Origin: Escallonia rubra
Lineage: Eukaryota > Streptophyta > Magnoliopsida > Escalloniales > Escalloniaceae
DNA length: 64,000 nt
Reading direction: 5' to 3'
Assembly: GCA_033065855.1 (NCBI GenBank)
Contig: JAVXUO010000408.1
Location: 62,001-126,000, forward strand
The notes under the pieces were generated by a model. That model was not told the origin of the DNA. It did no database searches and saw nothing but the letters and a program-made list of their open reading frames with translations. Below, one piece after another: positions 51,970 through 64,000 of the stretch. Position numbers and translations under genes: made by a program. The stretch's first letter is position 1, and each line of letters opens with the position of its first letter.

Positions 51970-54671
51970 TTGTAGATTAAGTTGGAGACACGTTTCTCGT
52001 GTTAAGTGGAAGGATAGAAAGGCGGAAAAGTACATTAGGAAATTTGTTGAGTTGGTCTATTTGCCATCATCACGTGATGACAAAAAAATTTGAAAAGCGG
52101 AACAAAATGAGGAGAGTTTGAAAATAATCCTTAAAAGGGACAGGTAAAGAAGTACTAAAGGTGAATTGCTACAAAAGTAGCCGAAAAAAAATCGGGTGGT
52201 GGAGACAGGGAATAAAGAGGTCTGAGAAGAAAGAAGGGACGAAAAAGAGGTAGAATCCATGATCAAAATTGGAAAAATGGAAAGAATTGTAGAAGCAAGT
52301 ACATGATAAATAGTCCGGACAAAGTTCAGGACAAGGAGGAGGAGATGGAAAATATTGATGGTACGGCTTGGGGCATGAGGGTATGGACTTTGTTAAGGCA
52401 ATTGCAAAATCCCTTACATATGTGAGTAAGCCGCTGAGCTAATGTCTAAGAGGAATCAAAATAGGCTATTTGGAATGTTAACAACTAGGATATATTGAAC
52501 GGAGGTGCTCTAAAGGAGAGTGATGGTCATTGAAAAAAAGAAAGAAAAAAAAGAGGGGTTTCTGAGACTACGTATTGGTTATCAGAAGCTGAATAAGGTG
52601 ACAGTCAGGAATATTTAGTCATTGGCTGACCTAGATGATATGTTGATCAATTGCGAGGTGCTAAGCGTTTTCTTTCTTACACCAACCTTAGAATGGGTCA
52701 TCACCGGTTAAGGAATAAGGAAGGATGAAGTTTTCAATATTTTCTTTAGAAACAGAGACAGACATCTATGAATTTGATGAATCCGGTCTTTTGAAAGTAC
52801 TTGATCATTGTGTCATCGCCTTATTTGTGACCTTATGAATGGTACTAAAGGTAAAGAAGAGTTGGCGTAATGGAAAGTTTGACGAATTTTAAGAAAGCTA
52901 AGTTATATGTCAAATTCAAGGAACGTGAATTTTGACTGGGAAACTTGGATGTATGGGATTGATGCAAAAGTAGGTTAGGAGATCTAGAAAAAGTTGAAAA
53001 GGTTACAAATGGGGATCGTCAAAAAACAAATCGGTGTTGAGATTAGTAGCTTCCTAAGTTCAGTCAAAAGCTACAAGGGAGTTATTGAGATTTTCTTTGA
53101 GATGCCTTGCTGGAGAAAACTGACTGCGATGATTATTACACCAAGTCAATAAGTTTGTGAACAGACTCGAAATCAAAATTCGAGTTAAGGAGAAAAGAAA
53201 GTATGAGGCCAACACTTCTTGAGTGGGTCAAGGAAGCTCCACGATAAGATAAGAAGACCCACGAAATCTAGCGGGAATTTGAAAGAAATGAAAAAGAAAT
53301 TTTGATGGTGATGAGGATGGTAATTATGAATGCGAAGGTAAGATATGTGTTCCGCCTAATGATGAATTAAGGAAAGGAATTGTAAGGGTACTCATAGTTT
53401 GGGGTACCGATTCACTCAAGGGAGACGAAAATGAAACCTAAGTTACGGCCAAAACATTTTGGTGGCCTAGCATGAAGAGGGATATATCAAAGTTTGTTTG
53501 ACTTGCCAGCAGATAAAGATGAATCATAAGAAAATTGTTGGGTAATTACAACCACTCCTTATACTTGAGTGGAAGTGTGAATGCATTTTGATAGATTTTG
53601 GTGTTAAGGCTACCACGAACAACTAATAGATAAATGTCTATTATGGTTGTAGTGGATAGGTTGACTAAGACGACCCGGTTTATTTTTATCCGGAAAGAAT
53701 GTTCTTCTGAACGACTTGCCCAACTTATATTAAGCAAGTGATTAGTCGTTATGGAGTTACAGTAAATACTATGTCCGACAGGGATGCAAGGTTCATCTTT
53801 AGAATTTGATTTTTTTTTCAAGAAGAAGTGGGAACGAAGTTGACCATGAGGATGACCTTCTACCACAGACGGGTGGCCAATCGGGATGTACGATATAAAT
53901 AATGGAAGAGTGTTGAAGGCCTATATTATTTATTTTGGTAAAGCATGGGGCGAACAGTTACCCTTAGTCAAGTTCTCCTATAACAATGGTTATCAATCGA
54001 GCATAAAAATGACTCTTTATGAAGTGTTGTATGGCCGAGTCGCATGCCTATTTGTTGGATAATAGTTGGGGAACAAAGACTGTTCCGCACGAAACTGTGC
54101 AAAGAAATAAAAAAACAAGGTGACCGTTATCCAAGAGAGAAATCTCATTGCATAGAATTGGCAGAAAAGCTATGTTGACAAGAGGCATAGGATGTTGGAG
54201 TCTGAAGTAGGTGACCTAGTAATTATTATAAGTATCACCGTGGAAAGGAATCATGAGATTCGGGAAGTGGAGGACATTGAGTACGAGGTTCATTGGACCG
54301 TTAAAAATCCTGCCTACGATTGAGAAGATAGCATACAAGCTCGATTTATGTTCAGGATTGAATCAATTACATAACGTGTATCGCGTGACAATATTGAGGA
54401 AGTATGATCCCGACCCTACACATGGGATCCAAGAAGAACAGGTTGAAATACGAGATAATACCTCGTACCAGGAGGCACTGATAGAGGTGATTGATAAAGA
54501 AGAATAAGTATCACATTTAAACCAATAACGTTGGTTGAAGTATCTAGAGAAAACATGTGGTAGAGGAAGTCACTTGGGAACCCAAAGTGTTAATGCGGCA
54601 GAGATATCTGCATCTGTTGCGGGATGAAGGATGTCCCTATTTCGGGGACAAAATTTATTTAGGGGGGGAGG
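51970..54671 (+). pseudogene. Degenerate Ty3/gypsy (chromovirus-like) pol
   Basis: Many frames are broken, but the order of a gypsy polyprotein can be followed. Reverse transcriptase: LRLRIGYQKLNKVTVRN (about 52565-52615). Integrase: VVDRLTKTTRFIFIRKE and ISRYGVTVNTMSDRDARF (about 53650-53800). The conserved C-terminal part is FGKWRTLSTRFIGPLKIL with QLHNVYRVTILRKY (54253-54420), and a chromodomain-like tail runs to about 54640. The longest open stretch is 84 codons (54253-54507). It ends in the purine tract TTTAGGGGGGGAGGA at 54657-54671, as expected before a 3' LTR. Not functional. Confidence 0.85.
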
Positions 54672-55396
54672 ATGCCCTGAAAAAACTGAAAATTAATCTA
54701 ACCAGGAATTAGATTAATTAAAGATGGCTATTTTTATTAAGTAGCATTATATGGGTGACAAGTGTTATGGAATTAAATAAGGGGTTAGTGTGGCCTTGGG
54801 GGTTAAAATGTAATTTTAGAAAGTTAGGAGGCAAAAATATAATTTTGAAAAATATGGTGAACGGGATGCATGTTTTTATTAAGTAGCACCATTTTGATGA
54901 TAATTAGGTGTCGTAGGGATTAAATAAGGATTTAATGTGGTCTTGGGATCAAAGTGTAATTTTTCCAAAGTAGGGGATCAAAATGCAATTTTGGAAACTT
55001 TGGGGGCTAAATTGCAATTTTTGAAAGTGGGGTGTTATGTAGCAAATTTTTTAGAGAAAATTATTCCTAGAGGTGCGACCTCCTACTTTCTTATATGCTG
55101 ACTAATCCAATTAAAAATAAATTAATGGATTTGATTAGTTTGAAACAAAAGAAAAAGAAAAGAAAGTGTTGGGGAGGAAAATGCAAATACAAGAAAGTTG
55201 TGAACAGTAACAATGGGGTGAGCAATAACCCTGGAAGAACACAGAAATAGGGAGGGAAAAAGAGAGAAAGAAGAAGAAGAAAGAGAAAAGAGAACCCTTA
55301 ATCTACAAGGGTAATCCCATTTCTTCTTTGCCCTTAATTGTGAAAGAAACTTATGAGTTTTTGGTTGAAAAATTCATGTAATATGTATATCTCGCT

Positions 55397-55434
<38 letters not shown>

Positions 55435-58400
55435 TATAGATGTTGTATGGTGTAAATTATGATGGAATTGTGTATGATTTGGGTGGATGAAGGTTTGGAA
55501 AGGAAGAAGGGAACGAATTCAGTGTTTAGTGTGTGTTTGGTGTGTGTCCTTGGTGTGTTCATGAGTATGTTTCGGATGGGTATAGAAATGGGGATTTGGG
55601 TGGATTAATGGATTAAATTGTGTTAGAAGGTGTAAAAAGATGGAATTGAATGAAATTAAGTGGAATTCGGGGTGGTTGTGGATGAAAAATGGGATTTGGT
55701 AGGGTATATGGCATTCGGCAGTGAAAGAGAGAGGTTGAAGATGAAGAATAGGTGTATTGTAGGTGAATTAGTGTGTGTTTGATATGAATAATAACTGTTT
55801 TTGTCACTAAAGGTGGAAATTAATTAATCAGTCTAAAATTTGAATTTTAAAAAAAAGTTAGGGTCAGATTTAGTCAAAGTGCGAAAAAGAGACCCTAGTT
55901 ATTTTTCAGAGACCTACATTGTGGAAACATGTCAGATTTTTCTGAGGTCGGAAAGGGGGTTAACAGATGCGGTAATGTTTAAAATTTACGGTGGAATTTA
56001 AAATATCAAACAAGCTCAGTTTCGTACAAAAATTTTATGAGGACCCTAGGATGATGAGATGTTTTATTTTCATAAATTTTGGGTCATTTCGAAGTCAATA
56101 GATATTTTTGGCCAAACCGACTTTTAAGCACTCGGCCCCGACACCGGTTTGAGATTTTTGGGCGAAAATTTTCAAAAAATCCTTTTTATCTCAAAAATTA
56201 CTTCGGCATTTTTTCCAAAGGAATTGTTAGTTCGGGAAGGGTTGTAAAACACCTGAAAGGTTGTTTTGGAACAGGTTTGGGGTGTTGGGGTGGTAGTGAA
56301 CCCTTAGGGGGCATTTTGGTAATTTGCCGCCCAGAGGGACTATTTTGGTAATTTTTCCTTTGAAATTGTTTGAGGGACTATTTGGTCTATAAATGATATA
56401 GTAAATCTAAAAAGTAGTTTTAAAGCGGTTTTGGGGTAGAGGCCATCAAGGGGTATTTTAGTGATTTTACCATATTAAAGCTAAATTTTTGGGGAACGCG
56501 CGTAATTCAGCGTTGGGAGTGGTGGGAAGTATGGAATTGTGTTAATACGTTTAAATAATAGGAGTGATTATTGTTGAGGCGTTGACAAGGCTGGGAAGGA
56601 TCCGGTTACCGGATCGAATTAACGAGTTGTCGTAAGACGCTATGAACGTGTAAATGGGAAGGGGTAGAATAAGAACTGTGTATATGTTGAATGATGTCTA
56701 ATGAGCACGGTATTATTTCACTAGGTGGTTGCGACACCCTCAACCTTGGTGACATCACCGGGCTAAGTTATCGATTATAATCAAGTTCAAAACCCTGTGT
56801 AGAATACGGAGCTACTACATCCTCATACTTGTACATCATTAATAGACGCTCTAAAATGCGTCCTTACAAAAAATTTCCTTACAAACATACACCGTACTGC
56901 AGTGGAAGACTTTCAGGTCTCTAAACAACATGGATGTTTTCAAGTTAATATACGACTGTAGTCTTAGGACTCTTATCAACTTATCTCGCAGCTCAATCTC
57001 ACCATTTCTAGCTTGTCTTACCTCATATAACTGATCCCCTTGCTCAACTTTTCTAGCTTGTTTCTTTTCCCTTTTCTAGAGGATTCTCCTTGATTAACCT
57101 TATAGCCTGCACAACACAACGTAAGGAATGAGCGCAAATCTCTCAGTAAAGACAACACGAGGAGTATCGCGTATAAATGATTCAAGAGACTCGGAGGAAT
57201 AATAATCATCTCGACGATAGTAATGAATCAAGAGTTCCAAAAAAATTTTGACATCAAAATAATTGTCAAACGATCTTTTTCTTTCGTTAGACTGAGCGGC
57301 TTCAAGGCTTAAGAGAATATCATCATTTTAACTTGGACAAGGACATGACAGACAATGACTATGCAAGTGTAATGCAAAAGAAAGCAATAAAGCAAAAGCT
57401 AATCATAGGAAACATACATAGTAAAAATCAACAACATCAATTGTAAATCCAGACACGACTTGAGTCGACCGACCGACTATAGCACGCATCATTCTCTTTG
57501 TCAGTTACTTAATTTTTCACTGACTACCAGGTACTTTACTTTCACTGGTCACCAGTTACTTCACTTTCACTGGTATTCAACTTATTGATGCCCCATTGCT
57601 TGGGGTGTTCATCTCAGTCTCACGTAATTTAAGAGAGACAATGTCAATAAGAGGGGACTTACCATGAGTGTTTGTCCCTAACCGCATTACAACTAAACAA
57701 CAGTGCTTCATCAACGGGGCGGACTAAGGAAAAATTATTCCACCTTATGTCCTCAACAACACAGCGCAACAAAGAATATCGATGTTCCAGCTTAACAACA
57801 AGAGTTCAACGTAACATCATCAACATGGCGGACTCGGGAGATGTATGCCACAAGCCCTCAACATCATTTTTACATAAGAGAAATGTTGGTTACCCATTAT
57901 TTAAACGTATTAACATCATTCCTCACTTCTCACCACTCCGGACGCTAAATAATGCTCATTCCCAAAAAATTGGCATCAACATGGCAAATTACCAAAATAC
58001 CTCATGATGGCCGCTACACCACCAACACCCCCAAAACCTCTTTAAAACTATTTTTTTAGATGTACTACATCATTTATAGACCAAATAGTCCCTCATAAAA
58101 TTTTAAAGGAAAATTACCAAAATACCCTCCGTTGGGCGATAAATTACAAAAAATGCCCCTGAGGGTTCACTACCTCCCCAACACCCGAAATCTGCTTCAA
58201 AACAACCTCTCAGGTATTTTACATCCCTTCCTGGACTAAGAAGTCCTTTGGGAAATTTTATTGAGAAAATTCCCAAAATACCCCTATTGGGGTGACAATT
58301 TACTAGAATGTCCCTTGAGGGTTCCCGGCACCAGAAAAAATTTGAAAACCACTTTAAACTCTATTTTAGGCATACTAAAATTATTTTTGATTTAAAAAGT

Positions 58401-59766
58401 ATTTTACAAATGTTTTGCCGAAAAATCTCGAACCAGTGTCCGGACCAAGCGCTTAAAATCCCGTTTGGCCAAAAATAGCAAACGACTTCGGAATGACCCA
58501 AAATTTTGAAAATGGAACTTCTCATCATCCTAGGGTCCTCGTAAAAATTTTACGCGAAACTGTGCTAGTTTGATATTTTAAATTTCACCGTAGAATTCCC
58601 GCATCGGTTAACCCCCTTCTAACCTTGGAAAAATCCGATTTTTTTTTCACAATGTAGGTCTCCTAAAAATAACTTCTCTTTTTTTCACTTTGGATAAATC
58701 TGATCCTAACTAGTTTTAAAAATTCAAATTTTAAACTAATTACTTAATTTCCACCTTTAATGACAAAAACAGTCATTATTCACATCAACACACACTAGTT
58801 CACGTTCACGCACACAGACTTGTCTTCTTCCTCCTTCAATCAGCCACATATCTAGGTACCTTGATCTCACAATCATGCACGGATTTTTCATTAAACCCAT
58901 CTTAGATCATCCAAACACATTACCATACACCTATTCATGCCCTAAACACACTTTTATACATCTAATTCATTCAATTACACACAATTATACCCACTAGCAA
59001 ACCCAAAGAACACACACACACACACACACACACACCATGTTTATTAAGCCAAAATTCAAACAAGATTCAATGCAATTTCCACGATTTTTTTCGTAATTAG
59101 GGTTCAAGATCATACCCTGATGGGTTTAGGGTTTCTCCCTTTTTTCTTTCTTTCTTCCTCTCCTTCTTCTTCCTTATTTTCCCCTTTTTCTTCCCTCTTT
59201 TCCTCCCGCTGCTTCTTTCATGTTCATGTTCTTCGGTTGTTCTTAAGTTTGCATTATTTCCATTTTTCACCCCAAATTCTTTTTATAATTTTTCTTTCCA
59301 TTATATCTTATCTCCACCTTATTTTATAACTGATGCCACTTAGTCAGCTTAATCTTAACCAAGAGGTGGCAACATTCGGCTGAATTCTCCCAAATTTGTG
59401 ACACCTTTTGCAAACTTTCAAATTTTGGATTTTGCCCCCTCAAGTTTCTAAAATTGATCTTCCGCCCCACAACTTTAGAAAAATTACACTTTGACCCCAA
59501 GACCACACTAACCCCTCATTTCACTTCCTAACACCTAAGTATCATCAAAATGATGCTACTTAATATAGCATGCATCCCGTTCACCTTATTTTCCAAAATT
59601 ACATTTTTGCCCCTAACTATCCAAAATTACATTTTGACCCCCAAGGCCAAACTAATCTCCCATTTTGTTCTGATTAGTCGATTATCAATAAAAATAATAA
59701 TATCGATAAAAATAATGCCCTCGATTAATCTAATTCTCGGTTAGATTTAATCAGGGTATTATAGTG
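54672..59766. repeat. Inverted-repeat structure C with LTR-like arms
   Basis: 54672 onward reads TGCCCTGAAAAAACTGAAAA...ATTAATCTAACCAGGAATTA directly after the polypurine tract. The inverse, with diverged bases, ends near 59766 (TAATCAGGGTATTATA). Arms 54672-56585 and 57840-59766 are diverged inverted copies with (TA)n/(CA)n tracts in matching areas. Both contain the GAGACCCTAG...TAACAGATGCGG module found in foldback elements A and B. The middle (56590-57830) is unique and may be a further LTR insertion starting TGCGACACCCTCAACC (about 56729). Small ORFs (56079, 57672, 59120) are not genes. Confidence 0.6.
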
Positions 59767-61255
59767 ATGCAACTCATTGTGATCAGAAGTTACGAGTTGC
59801 TTTGGCTATAAGTCAATGAGGTAAGGACAATGCAATTCTGATATGCTAATTAATTATTTCAGTTAGCATGACATGTTGATGACCTTTATGTTAAACTCTT
59901 GTGATCGCTGAGATATGCAAGTCAGGGTTGGCTAAGGCATATATATTATTATGACCTCAGCAATCCTACTATTGACGCATGAATAGAAGAGGGAACTGGT
60001 TGACCTAGTTTTAGAAGAGTGGTTTGATAATGATGAGGTTGCGATGTCAGATCTCAGGAAACAAAAGGATCCGTATGAGAATGTAGACGAGATGAAATTA
60101 GGATTGAAAGAACCGAATAGAGGTCCGATAGGAATTAAAATAAAGGACCTGGTAGAGAAAGATGGTTGAGGTTGAGCACTTTTATTGTGTAAACCATGAA
60201 AGGAGACATGAGGAGCCGGGGCTAAGAATGGGTAGAATTTTGATGAGATTTTGGAAGAAAAAGTACTTCCAAGTGAGGAACTAATCAACAAGTCAGTTTG
60301 AGGTCCAAACTAGTGGGATTAACTAAACAGGTAAAGAGGACGAAAGTTAAATGTAAGGATAAGAGGTAAGTGTCGAATTAGATACTAACAAAGACGATGG
60401 ATGCCAGTATGCGGATTGTCCAAAAGTATGGCAGATTGTTTATGACTACCCGCCTCGTAGGGAAGGATTCTAACTGAGAGTCATTGAAGCCTGAAATTGT
60501 GGAAGGAGTGTTATGGATTCTCCGAGGTTGATGGGGAGTACGAGTATGGGTGGAGTCCGCTTTTGAAATCAGACCTAAAGTTTTGATTGAGAAGGGGAAG
60601 GGTAATGGGGAATTAGTATCATTTACATACTATTGTAGAAACAGATCGTTTAATGATGAAAACTATTAGTTGTTTCAGCGTGAAGGTTAATATTTTGGTG
60701 CACAATTTTAATTATCATGGTACTCCTTCCTCGGAAAGATGAGAGAGGGTTCCCAATCGAGAGGGACCCTCCATAAAAGTGATTATGATGAATGTCGAGG
60801 ATGTAAATGGAAGGAATAAGTAGGGAGTTGTATTAGGTCAAGAAGACCTTAAGAAAGGGCTAGTAAGACTTCTACAAATAGATCGTAGGAGTTCCAACGG
60901 GACAAATGGTGGCTGCTATTATGACAACCCAGTAAAAGGAAGAAAAAATGTAGATCTCAGAAATTTTAGGATGCCCGCCGAATGGAATCTCACGGGAGGG
61001 AAATTGTTTAGTGTAGACAACTACGTAGAATTGAGAGATGAAGAAGTTGGTTGAAGTAACAAGACAGCCATTTGATCCCCGTCAAAGTCGGCATGAGGAA
61101 AATGTCAAAAAGATGATTTTCGCTAGTCATATGTACAAGAGCAGTTTCAAGTTATTGAGAATGGGCAAAAACAAGTTGAGGAGAGTAGCTTATTTGGCCT
61201 GCGTTACCCAGAACAGGTGCAGGTAACATGCTGATGATAAATATTTTTGCTTAAA
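59767..61255 (+). mobile_element. Decayed retroelement fragment (probably gag-protease part)
   Basis: Non-open, A/G-rich sequence that leads directly into a second copy of the gypsy pol fragment. Short stretches look retroviral-like (a CPK-containing, zinc-knuckle-like spot near 60415), but no domain can be proven by eye. Confidence 0.35.
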
Positions 61256-62035
61256 TTGCAGAGTAAGTTGGAGACACGTTTCTTGTGTTAAGTGGAATGA
61301 TAGAAAGGCAGAAAAGTATATCAGGAAATTTGGTAAGTTGGCCTATTTACTCTCATCAGGTGATAACAAAATTTTTTGAAAAGCGGAACAAAATGAGGAG
61401 AGTTTGAAAATAATCCTTAATAAGGGACAGGTAAGGAAGTTCTAAAGGTGAATTGCTACAGAAGTAGCAGAAAAAAATCGAGTGGTGGAGGTAAGAAATA
61501 AAGCGGTCTGGAAGAAAGAACTGAGCAAGGACGGAAAAGAGGTAGAATCCAGGATCAAAACTGGAAAAATGGAAAGAATTGTAAGAAGCAAGTACAAGAT
61601 AAATAGTCCGAAAAAAGTTCAGGACAAGGAGGAGGAGATGAAAAATGTAGATGGTGCGGATTGGGGCATGAGGGTATGGACTATGTTAAGGCAATTGTAG
61701 AATGCCTTACATATGTGAGTAAGCCGCTGAGCTAATGTCTAAGAGGAATAAAAAAAGGTTGTTTCAAATGTTAACAACTAGGAAATATTGAACGGATGTA
61801 CTCTAAAGGAGAGTGATGGTCATTGAAAAAAGAAAGAAAAGAAAATAGGGGTTTCTGAGACTATGTATCGGTTATCAAAAACTAAATATGGTGACAGTCA
61901 TGAATTAGTCATTGCCTGACCTAGATGATATGTTGCTCAATTGCGAGGTGCTAAGCGTTTTCTTTCTTACACTAACCTTAGAATGGGTCATCACTGGTTA
62001 AGGAATAAGGAAGGATGAAGTTTTCAAGATTTCCA
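61256..62035 (+). pseudogene. Second partial copy of the gypsy pol (direct repeat of 51970-52750)
   Basis: GTAAGTTGGAGACACGTTTC..., AAAGCGGAACAAAATGAGGA and GGGTCATCACTGGTTAAGGA match 51970-52750 in order with scattered differences. RT remnant RLCIGYQKLNMVTV is at about 61860-61900. The match stops at about 62025 (GAAGTTTTCAA). The 72-codon ORF at 61482 is part of it. Confidence 0.8.
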
Positions 62036-63870
62036 GTTTACGTTACTGCTGTTTTTCGAACCTTATTATTTGCATGTTAGTAATTGTTCGAAACTGATTT
62101 TCTACACAAGTACACACAAATGATATCTTTTTCCTTACACTATTGACTCATGGTAGACTTGCATTTATAACCCTTAACATGAAATATGTTTAAAGTCTAA
62201 TTAAACATCTGGCTGCCTATGTGGAAATTTGCATTGACCACCGCTTAAAAGTCAAAAACCTCTGGCTGCCTAAGCGGAAATTTGGAATCTTGATGCCAGT
62301 AAAAGCTTCAAAGTCTCGGGTTGAGAAATCTCATCTTGTCACCATGGAAACATGCTACTTATAGCTTGGCACTTGGCACTCCAGCGAGTCTTAAAAGAGG
62401 ACAATGGTGCAAATGGTCCAACGGTCCTGTATTAGATAATACTCCGTATATCCTAAGATCATGCAGTATTTACTTATTTCGACTTTGACTTCTGCTGGTT
62501 ACATACGTACTTAGAAATGACAGGATGGTGACGTCAGAATTGCTAACTGCAAGCTGGGGCAAATTTATACAGCTCTTGCATTGGATGATCTCCTAAGATC
62601 AGTTATAGGAAAAGAAATCTTTAAATTTGCACTTAGTAAAAGAAAATTTAAACTTTAGCACGTTCTTTTTGCCTTTTTTCCGACAAGTTACTCCTAATTT
62701 TTGCCCCTATTGCCAGCTCACCTTTTGAAGTTTACTAAACCATAAGGGACGCCATGACTTCTAAAGAGGTTGTAGCTTTGATAAATTTTCTTATGATCAT
62801 GCAAATGAGAGACTACTTGGACAGATGCACATAGAATTAGTCGTTGCAGCAATTGAACCTTATTTTTGCTTGAGAGATGAGCTTCCTGGAAACATCTCGG
62901 AAGCTCTAGTGTACTAGGGTGTTGCCATGGCTTTCTTTGTAATGACTGCATATGCCTTGACCATTGGCACAAGAATGGTCTCCCTTCAATCCATTCTTAC
63001 ACGCACAGATGGGTCCCCACATTCTTATGGACAGTTATAAATGTTCAAATTGATTTCTAACTTATATTTTGGGAAACACCTCTTAATTTGGTCTTGACTT
63101 AGAATTTGCTAGGAATGTTAAGGTTGGTAATTGTCAAAAGTTAGGAAAGCTAACACTCAACATAATCTATCCAATAGGCAACCAAAAGACAACTTGCTTG
63201 GAGAAGTTTTTGTGGTATGCATTCTGGTCAAGTTCGTGTTAGAGGAATGAATTTAATAGGTTATGCTAAAGAATCTTGGGTAGCACCACAAAGAAAGAAA
63301 ATGTTTAGGCGGCCTTCATGTGTATGATGTCAGGCTTGATCATCTTGAGCTTAGTCACAAAACTTGTCATATTCATCCTTTGCATGAGCGACTGCTGCAC
63401 AGTTCAAAGCCAATACTATGATAGGCAGCAAAGAATGTTGTTTGGAGCTAGCAGCAAAATGCTCTTCTCTTTCCTTCTTTACTTATTTTTGTTTACACCT
63501 ATTAGGCCACCGAGGTTATTACCGATCCTCTTGGGAATTTTTTCGTTGATCTTGCAGCTAAATGCATCAATTCTTAAAATAGATGTGGAGAAGTTCCCGA
63601 TTGACTCCGTTCTGAACCATCATATGGATTACTACCCACCACCATTATAATCAATTATCTGCAGTCACTTTTGTAGATGATAAAGTTCAATCTTGAGGTT
63701 GAATGCTCCGAAATCATTATTAGTTGTCCCAAGTTCCTAAGCATTTGGGTACTCACCCCAGCGATTGAATCCGAGGACATCTCGAGAGTCCGGAGAGTGG
63801 AAGCATTCAAAATACCATATGGAAAAGTCTCACTGACCTCGTTATTTGACATTGTAAATAAAGTAATATA
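62036..63870. other. Unannotated right flank
   Basis: No conserved domain was recognised. The frames at 62972-62718 (84 codons, minus), 63318-63650 (110 codons, plus, hydrophobic) and 63655-63876 are unassigned. The minus frame (LSSKNKVQLLQRLILCASVQ) looks more protein-like than the others but matches nothing I know. A TCTGGCTGCCTA.G.GGAAATTTG phrase repeats at about 62208 and 62261. Confidence 0.35.
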
Positions 63871-63900
63871 GAGCACGTGCGTTGCACATGTATATAGTCG
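63871..63900 (-). mobile_element. Possible Helitron-like hairpin
   Basis: On the minus strand ACATGTGCAACGCACGTGCT forms a hairpin like the Helitron 3' hairpin at 5172-5189, but the following bases (CTAT) are not CTRR. A diverged terminus. Confidence 0.3.
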
Positions 63901-64000
63901 AGAGTAATGTTTGATGTGATATTATTATTATTTTTTTATCAAAATAATGTAATTCAATTATGTTCTTATTTCTTTTGTGACACTTTTTCAGAAGAAATGT

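Noticed and set aside
1-64000. tRNA, rRNA or other structured RNA genes
   Set aside because: No convincing cloverleaf, rRNA segment or snRNA was spotted; only a B-box-like motif in the SINE-like insertion. A covariance-model scan was not possible.

Overview
This is repeat-rich, AT-rich nuclear DNA from a flowering plant, probably a eudicot. Introns have GT-AG borders, and plant transposon families are nested throughout: Stowaway MITE, Mutator-like (MULE), Helitron, Ty1/copia, Ty3/gypsy and foldback. The one host gene is an LRR receptor kinase of the FLS2/EFR/Xa21 type (subfamily XII). I see no rRNA, tRNA, CRISPR or bacterial-type operon. The species is not identifiable by eye.

Layout. 1-9.6 kb: a Stowaway MITE (214-585), Helitron-family fragments, a 1.15-kb terminal-inverted-repeat element (2913-4067), a Helitron 3' end on the minus strand (5163) and a 1.44-kb copia-type solo LTR (7612-9051) with TSD TATAT. 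9660-15383: a complete MULE with 44-bp identical terminal inverted repeats and a perfect 9-bp target duplication. It carries a MURA-like transposase (minus strand, spliced, two in-frame stops) and, facing it, a small GRF zinc-finger/transmembrane protein gene. 15.4-16.5 kb: more of the dispersed repeat into which the MULE inserted.

16832-47222, minus strand: the receptor kinase. Four exons (47222-46325, 19984-19694, 19526-17457, 17175-16832) join in phase at consensus splice sites to give an uninterrupted ORF of about 1200 codons: signal peptide, LRR N-cap, roughly 30 LRRs, transmembrane helix and a non-RD kinase. The first intron would be 26.3 kb. It is filled by three head-to-tail Helitron-like units, the first of which was split by (TA)n tracts, a 5.3-kb palindrome (21551-26852), a 3.95-kb palindrome (28131-32080), a 1-kb hairpin-ended element (32140-33120) and a 129-bp snap-back element (33185-33313). 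The third is interrupted by a 4.0-kb gypsy-type solo LTR (39249-43266, TSD TTTCT), and the second by a SINE-like insertion with a 14-bp TSD.

The two large palindromes are the least ordinary structures. Each arm carries a cluster of CCACGTGGC boxes, a TATA box, a conserved leader ending in a 5' splice site, and then a module that is tandemly repeated in the first palindrome. The loop of the second contains a FAR1/FHY3-type MULE transposase fragment with one frameshift. The inner module recurs in a third inverted-repeat structure at 54672-59766, whose outer ends are LTR-like sequences in opposite orientation.

47.2-64 kb: region upstream of the receptor gene, with a triplicated ~104-bp repeat, a GC-rich truncated gypsy element ending in an LTR with a clear promoter (50318 TATA), a decayed Ty3/gypsy pol (51970-54670), the LTR-like palindrome, a second partial copy of the same pol (61256-62035), and about 2 kb with no recognisable gene.
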